Source: Snodgrassella sp.
GTDB lineage: Bacteria > Pseudomonadota > Gammaproteobacteria > Burkholderiales > Neisseriaceae
Assembly: GCA_024103515.1 (NCBI GenBank)
Contig: JAGGIK010000002.1
Coordinates: 1 to 64,000, forward strand
Length of the DNA: 64,000 nucleotides
Direction of reading: 5' to 3'
Shown: in pieces, positions 50,663 through 60,207 of the stretch
Layout: every line of letters begins with the position of its first letter
How positions within the stretch are numbered: position 1 is the stretch's first letter
Notes under the pieces: generated by a model
The model's input: the letters and a program-made list of their open reading frames with translations, nothing else
The model's database searches: none
What the model was told of the DNA's origin: nothing
Made by a program: the position numbers and the translations under genes

Positions 50663-51556
50663 CTAATTACACACTTCACCTTTCCTAACCATAGCCTGAA
50701 TAATATAGTTAGTAGTATTACCTTTACATTTGTCTTCAGTATATTGTCCGCTTGGGCATACCGTTAAATTAGCTTTAATTAAAATTGGAGGTTTAGTAAA
50801 ATTGCTTTTGATTTTACCGTCATCCGATACTTCCATATTGGCTTGAACTGAATTTGATGATGCAGTCTTGGGGCAATCACTATCTGCATGTTTATCATAG
50901 CTAAATGTTAATGACATATCTTGTACATTACTTACAAGCAATTGTGGGGCAGACCAATTACCGTTAACATAATTAATTTTGTATAGTCCAGATATCTTAT
51001 CATAGACGGTAGTACCCACTACATAATAAGAAGCACTTATATTATTGGTAATATTTGGAATAACAGTCTTACATTTTGCGCCAATAATATTGCCAGAGTA
51101 TTTCCCATCGATGTAAGTTATTAATAATGGTTTAATACCAGCTTTAGCAGATAATCCAATATCAGCTAATGTATTACGACTTAAATTTGCAGTAGATAAA
51201 AATTGATTTTTATTATCACTTGAAAACATACCGGGAAAAATAGTTTGAAGCTGATCAAGGGATGGTTCCTTCATACAACCAAAATTCCCCAATTGTCGTG
51301 CATCAGTACGTAATAGATCTCCAGCATTGCGTACATCTTGTTCGTAACTGATTCTTTTTTTTACTTCTTGATTTAGTTTATATGTTGTAATAAAGGTTGA
51401 ACTGGCCGCTAAAAGTACAATTATACTAATTGCTGTTGCAACTAATAACTCTATTAATGTAAATCCATTTTGATTACAGATACTGTAGTAATATGAGTGT
51501 TTAGCTCTATATTCTAAACTATCATTTTTTTGAAAATTATATAATTCCGTTTTCAT
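50663..51556 (-). CDS. pilJ: type IV minor pilin PilJ (PilW family)
   Basis: A 297-aa PilW-type minor pilin. The cleavage site is NQNG then FTLIELLVATAISIIVLLAA; the leader is unusually long (31 residues). The body contains the PilW block DVRNAGDLLRTDARQLGNFG and four or more Cys. In Neisseria PilJ is part of the tip complex that primes pilus assembly. The start overlaps the end of pilI by four bases. Confidence 0.88.
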   Translation of the reverse strand: MKTELYNFQKNDSLEYRAKHSYYYSICNQNGFTLIELLVATAISIIVLLAASSTFITTYKLNQEVKKRISYEQDVRNAGDLLRTDARQLGNFGCMKEPSLDQLQTIFPGMFSSDNKNQFLSTANLSRNTLADIGLSAKAGIKPLLITYIDGKYSGNIIGAKCKTVIPNITNNISASYYVVGTTVYDKISGLYKINYVNGNWSAPQLLVSNVQDMSLTFSYDKHADSDCPKTASSNSVQANMEVSDDGKIKSNFTKPPILIKANLTVCPSGQYTEDKCKGNTTNYIIQAMVRKGEVCN

Positions 51557-52035
51557 TCTTGACCCGCCTGCAATGTATACACAAAGTCATTGCTAGTTCC
51601 ACTACCCTCTTTTGCCTGTGCCTGATCTCCCCATGTTACTTTGATTTTTCCTTCCGGAGAAATAGTGCAAGAAGTAACTGTGCTATTAATCAAATTTATA
51701 TTTAAATCAGCTTTGCAATCAGTACTGGCGAAATTATTGTAACCCTTATGAAGGAATAAAATTTTATTACTTTCACTATCTTTTGTTTCTTTCAAAGTGA
51801 GTTCAGGTTTTGCTCTCATTTCCTCAACATAATTCTGGACAGCTCTAGTAACGTCACTTTGATTAGCTGAATTAACAGAGACATTAACTGAATTGATTTG
51901 CGCTAACATGAGTGCCAAAACACCAAAAGACATAACAAAAATGGCGACAACAGCTTCAATCAAAGTGGCTCCAGTCTGCTTGGATTTCTTCAGATTTTGA
52001 TAAGAAATTTTTCTGAGTAATTTGTAGTTATGCAT
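51553..52035 (-). CDS. pilI: type IV minor pilin PilI (PilV family)
   Basis: A 160-aa PilV-type minor pilin. The prepilin site is KQTG then ATLIEAVVAIFVMSFGVLAL, with the PilV-specific block LALMLAQINSVNVSVNSAN. The leader is 22 residues. Two Cys lie in the globular part (STDCKAD, VTSCTIS). It lies 15 bases after pilH and overlaps pilJ. Confidence 0.88.
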   Translation of the reverse strand: MHNYKLLRKISYQNLKKSKQTGATLIEAVVAIFVMSFGVLALMLAQINSVNVSVNSANQSDVTRAVQNYVEEMRAKPELTLKETKDSESNKILFLHKGYNNFASTDCKADLNINLINSTVTSCTISPEGKIKVTWGDQAQAKEGSGTSNDFVYTLQAGQE

Positions 52036-52050
52036 AATTCATCCAGTATT

Positions 52051-52749
52051 TTAATCTAATTTCTTATTACATAAAGTATTATTGGTATTAGCACTTTTAG
52101 CACATGAGATTATATTACCACCTGCAGAAATTATCAGGCGTTGGCTTATATCAGTATTTTTACTATCATACAATTCAAAAACAAAATTAGATTGTGCTAT
52201 AGACCAGTTGCTGCTTTGTTCTCCAAAACCAACTCCAAACTGACCATTCGGCATAAAACCTAACATCTGTTGGCCATCCAATTTTTTATTACAATCATTT
52301 CTTGTACTAGAAGAGCAAAAGATCTTCATTTTGACTTTGACTTTAATTTTACTTTGGTCATCAGTATTTTGATTTAAGACGGCAACTCTAACGGTGTTGT
52401 CAGTATTGGCATCATAACTACCATTAAGGTTTATGTCACTGAATGCCAGCAATCCTTGCCACCCTGTCCCGTTTTCGTATTCTGCAAATTTTTTACAAGC
52501 ATATGTATTAGCAAAATTCTTTCGAATCAATGTTGGACAGATCAAGATTGGTTTATTGGTTCTTACGGCCTCGCTACGAGCAAACTGTATCAAAGCCTGC
52601 AATTGATCTGCTCTATTATTAACTCGGTGTGTAGCTACTGTGCGATTCATATACGGAACGGCGATTACGGCCAGTATAGCCATGATCGCTACAACGATTA
52701 ATAACTCAAGTAGAGTGAAACCTTTTGTGAGACGTTTGGAAAATTTCAT
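52051..52749 (-). CDS. pilH: type IV minor pilin PilH (FimT/GspH family)
   Basis: A 232-aa FimT-type minor pilin. I chose the ATG at 52749, giving the normal ten-residue leader MKFSKRLTKG before FTLLELLIVVAIMAILAVIA; the longer frame from 52797 would give an unusual 26-residue leader. The block QLQALIQFARSEAVRTNKPI is the GspH hallmark. First of the five minor pilin genes, about 100 bases downstream of dnaB, the Neisseria gene order. Confidence 0.88.
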   Translation of the reverse strand: MKFSKRLTKGFTLLELLIVVAIMAILAVIAVPYMNRTVATHRVNNRADQLQALIQFARSEAVRTNKPILICPTLIRKNFANTYACKKFAEYENGTGWQGLLAFSDINLNGSYDANTDNTVRVAVLNQNTDDQSKIKVKVKMKIFCSSSTRNDCNKKLDGQQMLGFMPNGQFGVGFGEQSSNWSIAQSNFVFELYDSKNTDISQRLIISAGGNIISCAKSANTNNTLCNKKLD

Positions 52750-52853
52750 TAATTTAACATTAAAATATTGGTTTATGATATTGGTACTGGCTCGCAAAAT
52801 ATATTTTACATCATTTCACCAATTTTGTAACAATTTATCTTGTTAAATTTCAT

Positions 52854-54245
52854 TTATTCATCAAAATAAGCATCAGGAATAGCTGCATTGTCAAATTTTG
52901 TATATTGTCCCTGAAATGTTAAATGCACTTTCCCAGTTGGTCCATTACGGTGTTTACCAATAATGCATTCTGCTAAGCCCTTAAACTGACTGTCTGGATG
53001 GTAATATTCATCACGATACATAAACATAATTAAATCAGCATCTTGCTCGATAGCTCCCGACTCACGTAGGTCTGACATCATGGGGCGTTTATCAGTTCTC
53101 TGCTCTACAGTACGCGACAGTTGTGATAATGCAATAATTGGTACTTGCAATTCTTTGGCTAAGGATTTCAAAGAGCGTGATATTTCTCCTAATTCTGAAG
53201 CTCTGTTATCTGAACGGCCAGAACCAGACATTAATTGAAGATAATCTAGAACAATTAAGCCCAATTTTCCACCTTGCTGTCTAGCCAGACGACGAGCTCT
53301 GGCTCGAACTTCTAATGCTGTTAAGCCTGGTGTTTCATCAATAAACATAGGCGCATCTGTCAGTTTTACAACAGCATCATTGAGCTTACCCCAATGTTCA
53401 TCCTGAAGCTGACCGGTTTTAAGTACACTTTGATCAACCCTTCCCACAGAACCTAACATACGCAATACTAGTTGAGCGCCACCCATTTCCATTGAAAATA
53501 CGGCAACTGGAAGTTTTTCTGCAATAGCTACATGTTCGGCAATATTAAGAGAAAAGGCTGTTTTACCCATTGATGGACGCCCTGCAACGATGATCAGATC
53601 CCCAGCCTGCAAACCAGAAGTCATTTTATCTAGGTCAATAAACCCTGTTGACACTCCAGTCACATCATTTTTGTTATCACGGGAATACAGATAGTCGATT
53701 CTGCTTACCACTTCTTTCAACAATACTGGCATGGTCAGAAAACCTTGCTTAGAACGAGCTGTTGATTCAGCAATTTGAAAGACACTGTTTTCGGCTTCAT
53801 CAAGCATTTGAGCGGCATCTTTTCCCTGAGGAGTATAAGCATTGCGCGCAATTTGGGTACCAACCTGCGCTAGCTGACGCATTATGGAACGCTCACGCAC
53901 AATTTCACCATAGCGACGGATATTAGCCGCAGATGGCGTATTTTGTGCCAGTGTTATTAGATATTCCAATCCACCTGCATTATCCAGTTCGTCCCGTCGT
54001 TGTAGTTCTTCTTGAACAGTTATGACATCAGCAGGACGTGACAATTCAACTAAAGATTTGATGGCTCGAAAAATCAAACGATGTTCATGCCGATAAAAAT
54101 CTTCATCATTGATTAAATCTGCAATTCTATCCCATGCGCTATTTTCAAGCATCAGGCCACCCAGAACTGATTGCTCTGCTTCCATTGAGTGTGGAGGTAT
54201 GGAAAGCTGATCAGTGCTTTCCTTTTCTAAAGTGATGTCATCCAT
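52854..54245 (-). CDS. dnaB: replicative DNA helicase DnaB
   Basis: Hexameric 5'-3' helicase of about 463 aa. The N-terminal domain starts PPHSMEAEQSVLGGLMLENS. The C-terminal RecA-like domain has Walker A GRPSMGKTAF, Walker B LIVLDYLQLM, and motif DLRESGAIEQDADLIMF. I prefer the start MDDITLEKESTDQ at 54245; an ATG six codons earlier (54263) is also possible, and neither has a strong Shine-Dalgarno. Divergent from sodB. Confidence 0.95.
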   Translation of the reverse strand: MDDITLEKESTDQLSIPPHSMEAEQSVLGGLMLENSAWDRIADLINDEDFYRHEHRLIFRAIKSLVELSRPADVITVQEELQRRDELDNAGGLEYLITLAQNTPSAANIRRYGEIVRERSIMRQLAQVGTQIARNAYTPQGKDAAQMLDEAENSVFQIAESTARSKQGFLTMPVLLKEVVSRIDYLYSRDNKNDVTGVSTGFIDLDKMTSGLQAGDLIIVAGRPSMGKTAFSLNIAEHVAIAEKLPVAVFSMEMGGAQLVLRMLGSVGRVDQSVLKTGQLQDEHWGKLNDAVVKLTDAPMFIDETPGLTALEVRARARRLARQQGGKLGLIVLDYLQLMSGSGRSDNRASELGEISRSLKSLAKELQVPIIALSQLSRTVEQRTDKRPMMSDLRESGAIEQDADLIMFMYRDEYYHPDSQFKGLAECIIGKHRNGPTGKVHLTFQGQYTKFDNAAIPDAYFDE

Positions 54246-54395
54246 TTTTTTTCTGCAAGTCATATTTTTTGTTATTTTACCATTAAGCGATCAATGATTT
54301 GCTATTAAAGTTATCCCTGTATTACAATATTAAGAAATGTCATTATTATTATATTTTTATAAATGTAATCTAGAGCTAAAAATACTCTGAGATGA

Positions 54396-54424
54396 TTACT
54401 TGATTAAACAGAACAAAATATAAT
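54396..54424 (+). promoter_or_regulatory. candidate sigma-70 promoter of sodB
   Basis: TTACTT at 54396-54401 and TATAAT at 54419-54424, 17 bases apart, 31 bases before the sodB ATG. I see no clear Fur or other operator. Confidence 0.5.
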
Positions 54425-54454
54425 CAACCACTCAATCAAGAAGGAAAATCAATT

Positions 54455-55039
54455 ATGGAACATAAGTTACCAGAACTCCCCTATTCTTTAGATGCTTTAA
54501 TGCCTCATATATCTAAAGAAACTTTAGAATATCATTATGGCAAGCATCATCAAACTTATATCACTAACATGAACAATCAGATTAAAGGCACTAAATTTGA
54601 AAACATGTCTTTAGAGGATATTGTCAAAAATGCTTCTGGCAGTTTGTTCAACAATGCGGCACAATCTTGGAATCATACCTTCTACTGGTTTGGTTTTGCT
54701 CCTAATGGTGTTGCATTAAGTAAAGAGAGCGCTTTAGCTAAGGCAATTAGAACTAAATGGGGCAATTTTGAAGCTTTTAAAGAAGCTTTTAATCAGATTG
54801 CTGCTGGTACATTTGGTTCTGGTTGGGCGTGGCTTGTAAAAACACCTGCGGGCGAACTTGACTTAATGTCAACTAGTAATGCCGCTACACCAATAACCAG
54901 TGATAATATTCCTCTTCTCACTTGTGATGTTTGGGAGCATGCTTATTATATTGACTACCGTAATAGTCGCCCAAATTATCTTAGTAATTTTTGGGAGATC
55001 GTAAATTGGGAGGAAATTGAAAAGCGTTTTGCCGCTTAG
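54455..55039 (+). CDS. sodB: superoxide dismutase, Fe type
   Basis: A 194-aa cytoplasmic Fe/Mn-family dismutase. Metal ligands: His in [13 protein letters not shown] (first), His in SWNHTFYW (second), and Asp and His in [24 protein letters not shown], with Gln in that position, and the short length favour iron over manganese. The ribosome binding site AAGAAGGAAAA precedes the ATG. A terminator follows. Confidence 0.95.
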   Translation: MEHKLPELPYSLDALMPHISKETLEYHYGKHHQTYITNMNNQIKGTKFENMSLEDIVKNASGSLFNNAAQSWNHTFYWFGFAPNGVALSKESALAKAIRTKWGNFEAFKEAFNQIAAGTFGSGWAWLVKTPAGELDLMSTSNAATPITSDNIPLLTCDVWEHAYYIDYRNSRPNYLSNFWEIVNWEEIEKRFAA

Positions 55040-55060
55040 CTAATTAAGACAAATTAACAA

Positions 55061-55091
55061 CAAAAGCTGCTAAATCAATAGCAGCTTTTAA
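55061..55091 (+). terminator. Rho-independent terminator of sodB
   Basis: AAAAGCTGCTA and TAGCAGCTTTT form a stem with a 6-base loop, 22 bases past sodB. It also faces the end of metQ. Confidence 0.8.
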
Positions 55092-55144
55092 TTTATTTTT
55101 ATACTGGGTCATTTAGTTGATAAATCAGGTAACGGTTATAATGA

Positions 55145-55957
55145 CTAGGTTTTATTATCAGGAAGATGCCAGTAATTTTCTGCATTATGTTCTTTAACAT
55201 ATTGTTTGAACTGCGCTGAATTATAAGCATTGACGACAGCTTGTGCCCATGGCTTACCGATATTTTCTGCTTTTACAGCCACTACTAGCTCAAATTCTGG
55301 GATGATATCTTCATTCAGCAAGGCTTTTTTCGGATCTATTTTGGCAGCATAAGCTCTACTACCAGGAATGACTGAATAGTCAAAATCATTCATGGTCCGT
55401 GGAATGTTTCCTGCATCAAGCTCGGTAATTTTCAACTTATATGGATTGGATTGAATATCATTTTTAGATAGTATACTGGATTTATTTGTGGTGTTTAAGG
55501 TTATCCAACCTGCTTTGGCCAGTAAACGGTATGCTCGAGCTGTATTGGACGGATCATTTGGGATAGCTACTTTGCTACCTTGTTTAATCTCTTGTAGACT
55601 TATATGGTGTGCTGAATAAATAGCAGTAGGGACTGTTGGAATATGTGTCAGCGCCACCAAATTAGCATTTTTGTTTTGATTAAAATCGGTCATGTAAGCA
55701 GTATGCTGATCTACATTAATATCAATATTACCTTGCTGTAATGCCACATCGGCTTGCATTAAATCCGAAAAATCAATTTGTTTAATCTGGTAGCCTTGTT
55801 TTTCAAGAATTGGTTTAACAGCGTCCATGAAAAGTTGGCTGTAGGGTCCAGGAGAAGTCCCTATAATAATCTGATTTTCTGTGCTTTGCTGTTTTCCACA
55901 AGCCATTAATAATAAGCATGTGCAGATTATTAATAACAGCTTTCTCATCAATCCCAT
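55145..55957 (-). CDS. metQ: methionine ABC transporter substrate-binding lipoprotein
   Basis: NlpA/MetQ family protein of 270 aa that captures methionine. The lipobox is LLMAC, so it is anchored by lipid. Family blocks are IIGTSPGPYSQLF, DINVDQHTAYM, IPNDPSNTARAYRLL followed by LLAKAGWI, and the conserved ELDAGNIPR. The start ATG is 6 bases after AGGAG. It lies downstream of metNI, but a strong hairpin lies between. Confidence 0.92.
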   Translation of the reverse strand: MGLMRKLLLIICTCLLLMACGKQQSTENQIIIGTSPGPYSQLFMDAVKPILEKQGYQIKQIDFSDLMQADVALQQGNIDINVDQHTAYMTDFNQNKNANLVALTHIPTVPTAIYSAHHISLQEIKQGSKVAIPNDPSNTARAYRLLAKAGWITLNTTNKSSILSKNDIQSNPYKLKITELDAGNIPRTMNDFDYSVIPGSRAYAAKIDPKKALLNEDIIPEFELVVAVKAENIGKPWAQAVVNAYNSAQFKQYVKEHNAENYWHLPDNKT

Positions 55958-56156
55958 ATCGAGCTCCTGTTTGTATTCTATCCGGTGTTAATTTGGGTTT
56001 AATTTGTGCATGATGCTTTGCAGTAATTTATTTGTAAAACTAAACTGCCTTTATGCTTATGTTTCTTGGCTCACTAAAAGGAGCTTGAGGGTAAAGTATA
56101 AACATAAGTTAATATGTTGGTTATAATTTATTTTTTTAAATTAAGAAGTAAAGGTT

Positions 56157-56191
56157 ATAAAAAAACAGCTTCTTTGAAGCTGTTTTTTTTA
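56157..56191 (-). terminator. strong terminator-like hairpin between metI and metQ
   Basis: AAAAAAACAGCTTC and GAAGCTGTTTTTTT form a stem around TTT directly after the metI stop. It should end or reduce the metNI transcript before metQ. It works in both directions. Confidence 0.75.
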
Positions 56192-56860
56192 TCAATTTTT
56201 TTTGGTTTTAGCAGAAAGCCAATTACCGAGACTTTGAACAATTTGGACAATTAAAACCAATACGATTACGGTTATGATCATGATGACGTAATCAAATCGC
56301 TGATAGCCATAATTAACTGCTAAATCACCAATACCTCCCCCGCCAACTGTACCTGACATAGCAGTGGCATCAATCAATCCAATCAGTGCGGTGGTTAAAG
56401 CCAGTACAATTGAAGGCATGGCTTCTGGCAAAATAAAATAGCGAATAATTTGATAGTTGGTTGCACCCATAGCTTGGGCTGCTTCAATAATTCCTGCTGG
56501 TACACTCAATAATGTATTTTCAATTAACCGGGCGATATAAGGAGCCACAAAGATAATTAAAGGAATAAACATTGCTTTTGTACCGATAGAAGTATGAATC
56601 AATGGCCTTGCCATTGGTAATACACATATCAATAAAATAATAAATGGCAAAGATCGAACAATATTGATAATAATGTTCAGGAACTTATGAATAGTTGGTT
56701 TAGGCCATATACCGTCTTTACGAACTAAAATAAGTAAGATACCTAATAACACACCAAGCAGCGATCCTAAAACAAATGATACGCTAACCATGTTAAATGT
56801 CTGTATCAACGCTTGACCAAACTGTTCTTTGGTCAACGAAGTTTGCAACCATTGACTCAT
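56192..56860 (-). CDS. metI: methionine ABC transporter permease
   Basis: Inner-membrane permease of 222 aa with five helices. It carries the binding-protein-dependent transport signature near IIEAAQAMGATNYQIIRYFI followed by LPEAMPSIV, which contacts the ATPase. SLPFIILLICVLPMARPLI is also characteristic of MetI. The start overlaps the metN stop (ATGA). Confidence 0.93.
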   Translation of the reverse strand: MSQWLQTSLTKEQFGQALIQTFNMVSVSFVLGSLLGVLLGILLILVRKDGIWPKPTIHKFLNIIINIVRSLPFIILLICVLPMARPLIHTSIGTKAMFIPLIIFVAPYIARLIENTLLSVPAGIIEAAQAMGATNYQIIRYFILPEAMPSIVLALTTALIGLIDATAMSGTVGGGGIGDLAVNYGYQRFDYVIMIITVIVLVLIVQIVQSLGNWLSAKTKKN

Positions 56861-57870
56861 ACTACACCTCTTTCAATATGCACACCTTTTTGTTTCAGGA
56901 AAGCGACTGCTAATTTAATTTTATCTTCTGATCCGTTCATTTGAATAAACATACTGCCTAGTACAACCCCACTGATTTCGCGCATATTACCAAATAGGAT
57001 ATTGATCTCCACAAGCTGTTTTAAGATTAATTCATTTACCACCGGTTTTTTTGCTGAATCACCCAAAAATTCAAGACGATAAATATTTTCTTGCTGTGGC
57101 AAGCTCGCCAAAATAGCTTCAGGAATTTGCGGGCTCAAGACTGTACTTACAAATTTCTTGGTTGTGTCCTGCTGTGGAGCAGAAAATATATCTAAGACCG
57201 TGCCTTGTTCAATCACCTGACCTTTTTCCATCACCGCAACTTTGTTACAAATAGAAGCAATGACTTCCATTTCATGGGTGACCAACAATATGGTGATTTT
57301 ACGTTCATTGTTGATCTGTTTTAATAATTTTAATATTGCTATTGTTGTTTGGGGATCAAGGGCAGAAGTAGCCTCATCACATAATAGGATGGTTGGTTCA
57401 GTGATTAATGCACGGGCAATGCCAACACGTTGTTTTTGCCCACCAGACAACTGACTAGGGTAGCTGTCTTTTTTTCCTAACAAGTCAACATAAGAAAGCA
57501 TGGCATCAACCCGCTGAGTTATTTCATTTCGATCAATGCCCTGCAAAATTAGTGGGATAGCAACATTTTGTGCAACTGTTTTTGATTCTAACAAGTTGAA
57601 ATGCTGAAAAATCATGCCTATCTTTTTTTTGTGCTGGCGTTGAGCAGCACGGTCTAAGGTATTTACATTAACACTGTTAACGTATACTGTCCCTGATGTA
57701 GGCTTTTCCAGCTGATTAACCAGACGAATCAGGCTACTTTTACCAGCACCACTCCAACCTATTAGTCCAAATATATCACCTGTATCAATATGAAGATTGA
57801 TATTATTTAAGGCATGGACATGTTGTTGATTTTTTATGTATGTTTTGTTTATATTTTCAAAAATGATCAT
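56857..57870 (-). CDS. metN: methionine ABC transporter ATP-binding protein
   Basis: ATPase of 337 aa. Walker A is GWSGAGKSSL, signature LSGGQKQRVGIARAL, Walker B ILLCDEATSAL, H-loop LVTHEMEV. The C-terminal NIL domain (about 260-337) is the methionine sensor that shuts the transporter when the amino acid is plentiful. I chose the ATG at 57870 (MIIFENINKTY); the GTG two codons earlier has no better ribosome binding site. Confidence 0.94.
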   Translation of the reverse strand: MIIFENINKTYIKNQQHVHALNNINLHIDTGDIFGLIGWSGAGKSSLIRLVNQLEKPTSGTVYVNSVNVNTLDRAAQRQHKKKIGMIFQHFNLLESKTVAQNVAIPLILQGIDRNEITQRVDAMLSYVDLLGKKDSYPSQLSGGQKQRVGIARALITEPTILLCDEATSALDPQTTIAILKLLKQINNERKITILLVTHEMEVIASICNKVAVMEKGQVIEQGTVLDIFSAPQQDTTKKFVSTVLSPQIPEAILASLPQQENIYRLEFLGDSAKKPVVNELILKQLVEINILFGNMREISGVVLGSMFIQMNGSEDKIKLAVAFLKQKGVHIERGVV

Positions 57871-58035
57871 AATCACTCGAATGTTTTGCTATGCAGATTT
57901 ATTTAAGACTATCTTGAATACTATTAATGCACTTAAACCAATTTAAGCATCATAGCCTAAATCACGGTATTTTTGTGCATAAATTTACGTATGGTTTATG
58001 CTTAAAATTTTTTAAGCAGACGCAAATTTTAAATA

Positions 58036-58821
58036 CTAAAATTTAGATACTAAATTTTTCCATTTTATGGAATAACACTGCTTTTGTTGCCAACATTGCA
58101 TAAATGCATCACTACATAACCATTGCCATTCAATTTCACGGGCTTTTTTGATTTCATCATGCCAGCTCGTTGATGGTACAGCAGGATGGCACATAATTAT
58201 TGCGCCATTAGCAGGAGTGGCTTCAAACCATTCTTCCCATTTATGGGCTAAGTTTTTTGCATCAGCATTAAAGTTATACACTCCGGCAAATGCGCAATTG
58301 TGTACTATGCCTTTTTTTTGCAATATTTTATCTAATTGCTTGCCACCTAAATGATAAATTAAATGAGCCTTTAGATCAGTTTGAATCGGCTTTGTACTGC
58401 GTATACCCACACTATTACCATATCGTTGTTGGATAATGGCGACTAAGTTATTCCGAATTTGCGGAAATTGATGCACATGCTGATGGCCATCAATAAATAC
58501 TGGTTTTCTGCCAATTATATCTTCGAATCTATCAAGCTGCTGATTGATGAGATTTATGATAAAGGTTTCAGACAACCGATGGCAGTAAGAATAGATAAGA
58601 ATTGTTTTCAAACTTGCGACAGAATGAAAACCGGTTAAATCTAAATGTAGTCCTATATCAATATTTAAACGATGCAATTCGTTTATCGCATCACTCGCAA
58701 TAGCTCCATGGCTCATAAAACTAGTTGCCTGGATGCGCTGCATTTGTGCAAGTGTTATTACTGCTTCATTAACTGCTGCCGATAAACCTAAATCATCAAC
58801 ATTGATCATAACGGGTTTCAC
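58036..58821 (-). CDS. YdjC/ChbG-family carbohydrate deacetylase (LgmC/NaxD-like)
   Basis: A 261-aa deacetylase of the YdjC fold. The metal-binding residues are visible: Asp-Asp in INVDDLGLS, His in IDIGLHLDLTG, and His in IDGHQHVHQFP. The C-terminal MCHPA motif is also present. The family removes acetyl groups from GlcNAc-type sugars. Its coupling to GtrA and a GT2 (26-base overlap with gtrA) suggests the substrate is undecaprenyl phosphate-linked GlcNAc or GalNAc, as for Bordetella LgmC and Francisella NaxD. That substrate is inferred from context. Confidence 0.85.
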   Translation of the reverse strand: MKPVMINVDDLGLSAAVNEAVITLAQMQRIQATSFMSHGAIASDAINELHRLNIDIGLHLDLTGFHSVASLKTILIYSYCHRLSETFIINLINQQLDRFEDIIGRKPVFIDGHQHVHQFPQIRNNLVAIIQQRYGNSVGIRSTKPIQTDLKAHLIYHLGGKQLDKILQKKGIVHNCAFAGVYNFNADAKNLAHKWEEWFEATPANGAIIMCHPAVPSTSWHDEIKKAREIEWQWLCSDAFMQCWQQKQCYSIKWKNLVSKF

Positions 58822-59215
58822 GTCTGTCCTTTACATCGAATGCCCAAAATTTGCCCAGTATGAATGTGATTATGGTCACCAATATAGTCACTATAAACCA
58901 TAACCACCAGTAGGCCTGATCACCCAACCATTTCAAACTTAAGATAAATAATATCTGATTCAATAAAAACGCGGATATTGAACTTATAAACCAGCGCCAT
59001 AAAGCATGTTGCCATTTCCGTGAGCTGTACCGAAATGTAAAGTGGAAATGGCCAAGGAAGCTGATTATAAATGCAATTAGAAAAGCTATAGGATTTGCCA
59101 GTTGCGGCATCAACTTGAAGTAATGTACCAATAATATCAAACTAAGAAAATGTGTAGTCGCTGCGGCCACGCCAATGAGACAAAACCACAAACCTTGCCT
59201 TGAATATTGCTTCAT
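58796..59215 (-). CDS. GtrA family lipid-linked sugar flippase
   Basis: A 139-aa membrane protein with four helices, GtrA-like family. Blocks are LIGVAAATTHFLSLILLVHY and IAFLIAFIISFLGHFHFTFR, and the end ILGKFWAFDVKD (family K-WVF type). GtrA proteins are thought to flip undecaprenyl phosphate sugars across the inner membrane. It overlaps the GT2 gene by four bases (ATGA) and the deacetylase gene by 26. Confidence 0.88.
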   Translation of the reverse strand: MKQYSRQGLWFCLIGVAAATTHFLSLILLVHYFKLMPQLANPIAFLIAFIISFLGHFHFTFRYSSRKWQHALWRWFISSISAFLLNQILFILSLKWLGDQAYWWLWFIVTILVTIITFILGKFWAFDVKDRRETRYDQC

Positions 59216-60207
59216 TGATTTTCGCTACTATCCCATTCTTTGTTAATCACATATAGTGGCCTATGCTTCACTTCTTCATAGATGCGACCAATATATTCTC
59301 CAATTAGGCCCAGACATACTAACTGCAAACCTGTTGAAAACATTATGCCTGCAGCTAACGTCGGCCAGCCTGCTAAATCTTTACCAAAAATTAATGTATC
59401 AAAGACAATATACAATCCATAAATAATGGCAATTAACGAAAGAATCATTCCAGTACGTGAAATCCAGCGCAATGGGCGCTGTGAAAAAGAAGTTATGCCA
59501 ATCAATGCCAGTTCAAACAAACTAATATAGTTAAATTTGCTATTGCCTGCCTTTCTGGGTTCGGCTTGAAATGGGATAAAAATTGTTGAAAAGCCTACCC
59601 ACGCATATAATCCTTTCATGAACCGTTGTCGCTCTGGGAGTTGTAAGATGGCGTCAACAACTTTTCTTTTCATTAGACGGAAATCACCGGCGTTTGGAGT
59701 AAGATTATATCGGTGGGTATCTTGCATGAAACAGTAGAAACATTTTTTTAACACGCGAGCCAGAGCTGTTTCGTTGTCACGAGAATTTTGTACTGCTGCA
59801 ACAACGTCAACGGTATTATTATGAATTGTTGTCAGCATTTGTGCCAGAACAGTAATGGGATGCTGACCATCCGCATCCATCATTGTTACCAACTCACCAC
59901 GTGATTCAGTTAGGCCGGCGGTTAAAGCAGCTTCTTTACCAAAATTACGAGAAAATTGAATTAAACGCAAAGTGGTATTGTCCGGCTTACTAGTAAGATT
60001 CTCCTGATAAATCTTAACAAGATCATCTTTACTGCCATCATCAACCATAATAATTTCGGTTTTCATTGCTAATTGAGCAGTAAATGCAAATAGCTGCGGT
60101 AAAAACCGACTCACAGCTATTGCATCATTGTAAATAGGTAGAATAATGCTTAATCCAATATTTTGTCTGTTCATCAATGCCATCTCATGCATAAAATTTT
60201 CAGTCAT
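59212..60207 (-). CDS. membrane glycosyltransferase family 2 (GtrB/LgmA-like)
   Basis: A 331-aa polyprenyl-phosphate glycosyltransferase. The GT-A domain (about 15-230) has SIILPIYNDAIAV, the nucleotide-binding EIIMVDDGSKDD, and the metal site MMDADGQHP. Two C-terminal helices (about 245-310) anchor it, with the family block GLIGEYIGRIYEEVKHRPLY. It should load a UDP-sugar onto undecaprenyl phosphate. The longest start is given; an internal ATG (MNRQNIGLSII) is possible. First gene of a tight three-gene operon. Confidence 0.88.
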   Translation of the reverse strand: MTENFMHEMALMNRQNIGLSIILPIYNDAIAVSRFLPQLFAFTAQLAMKTEIIMVDDGSKDDLVKIYQENLTSKPDNTTLRLIQFSRNFGKEAALTAGLTESRGELVTMMDADGQHPITVLAQMLTTIHNNTVDVVAAVQNSRDNETALARVLKKCFYCFMQDTHRYNLTPNAGDFRLMKRKVVDAILQLPERQRFMKGLYAWVGFSTIFIPFQAEPRKAGNSKFNYISLFELALIGITSFSQRPLRWISRTGMILSLIAIIYGLYIVFDTLIFGKDLAGWPTLAAGIMFSTGLQLVCLGLIGEYIGRIYEEVKHRPLYVINKEWDSSENQ

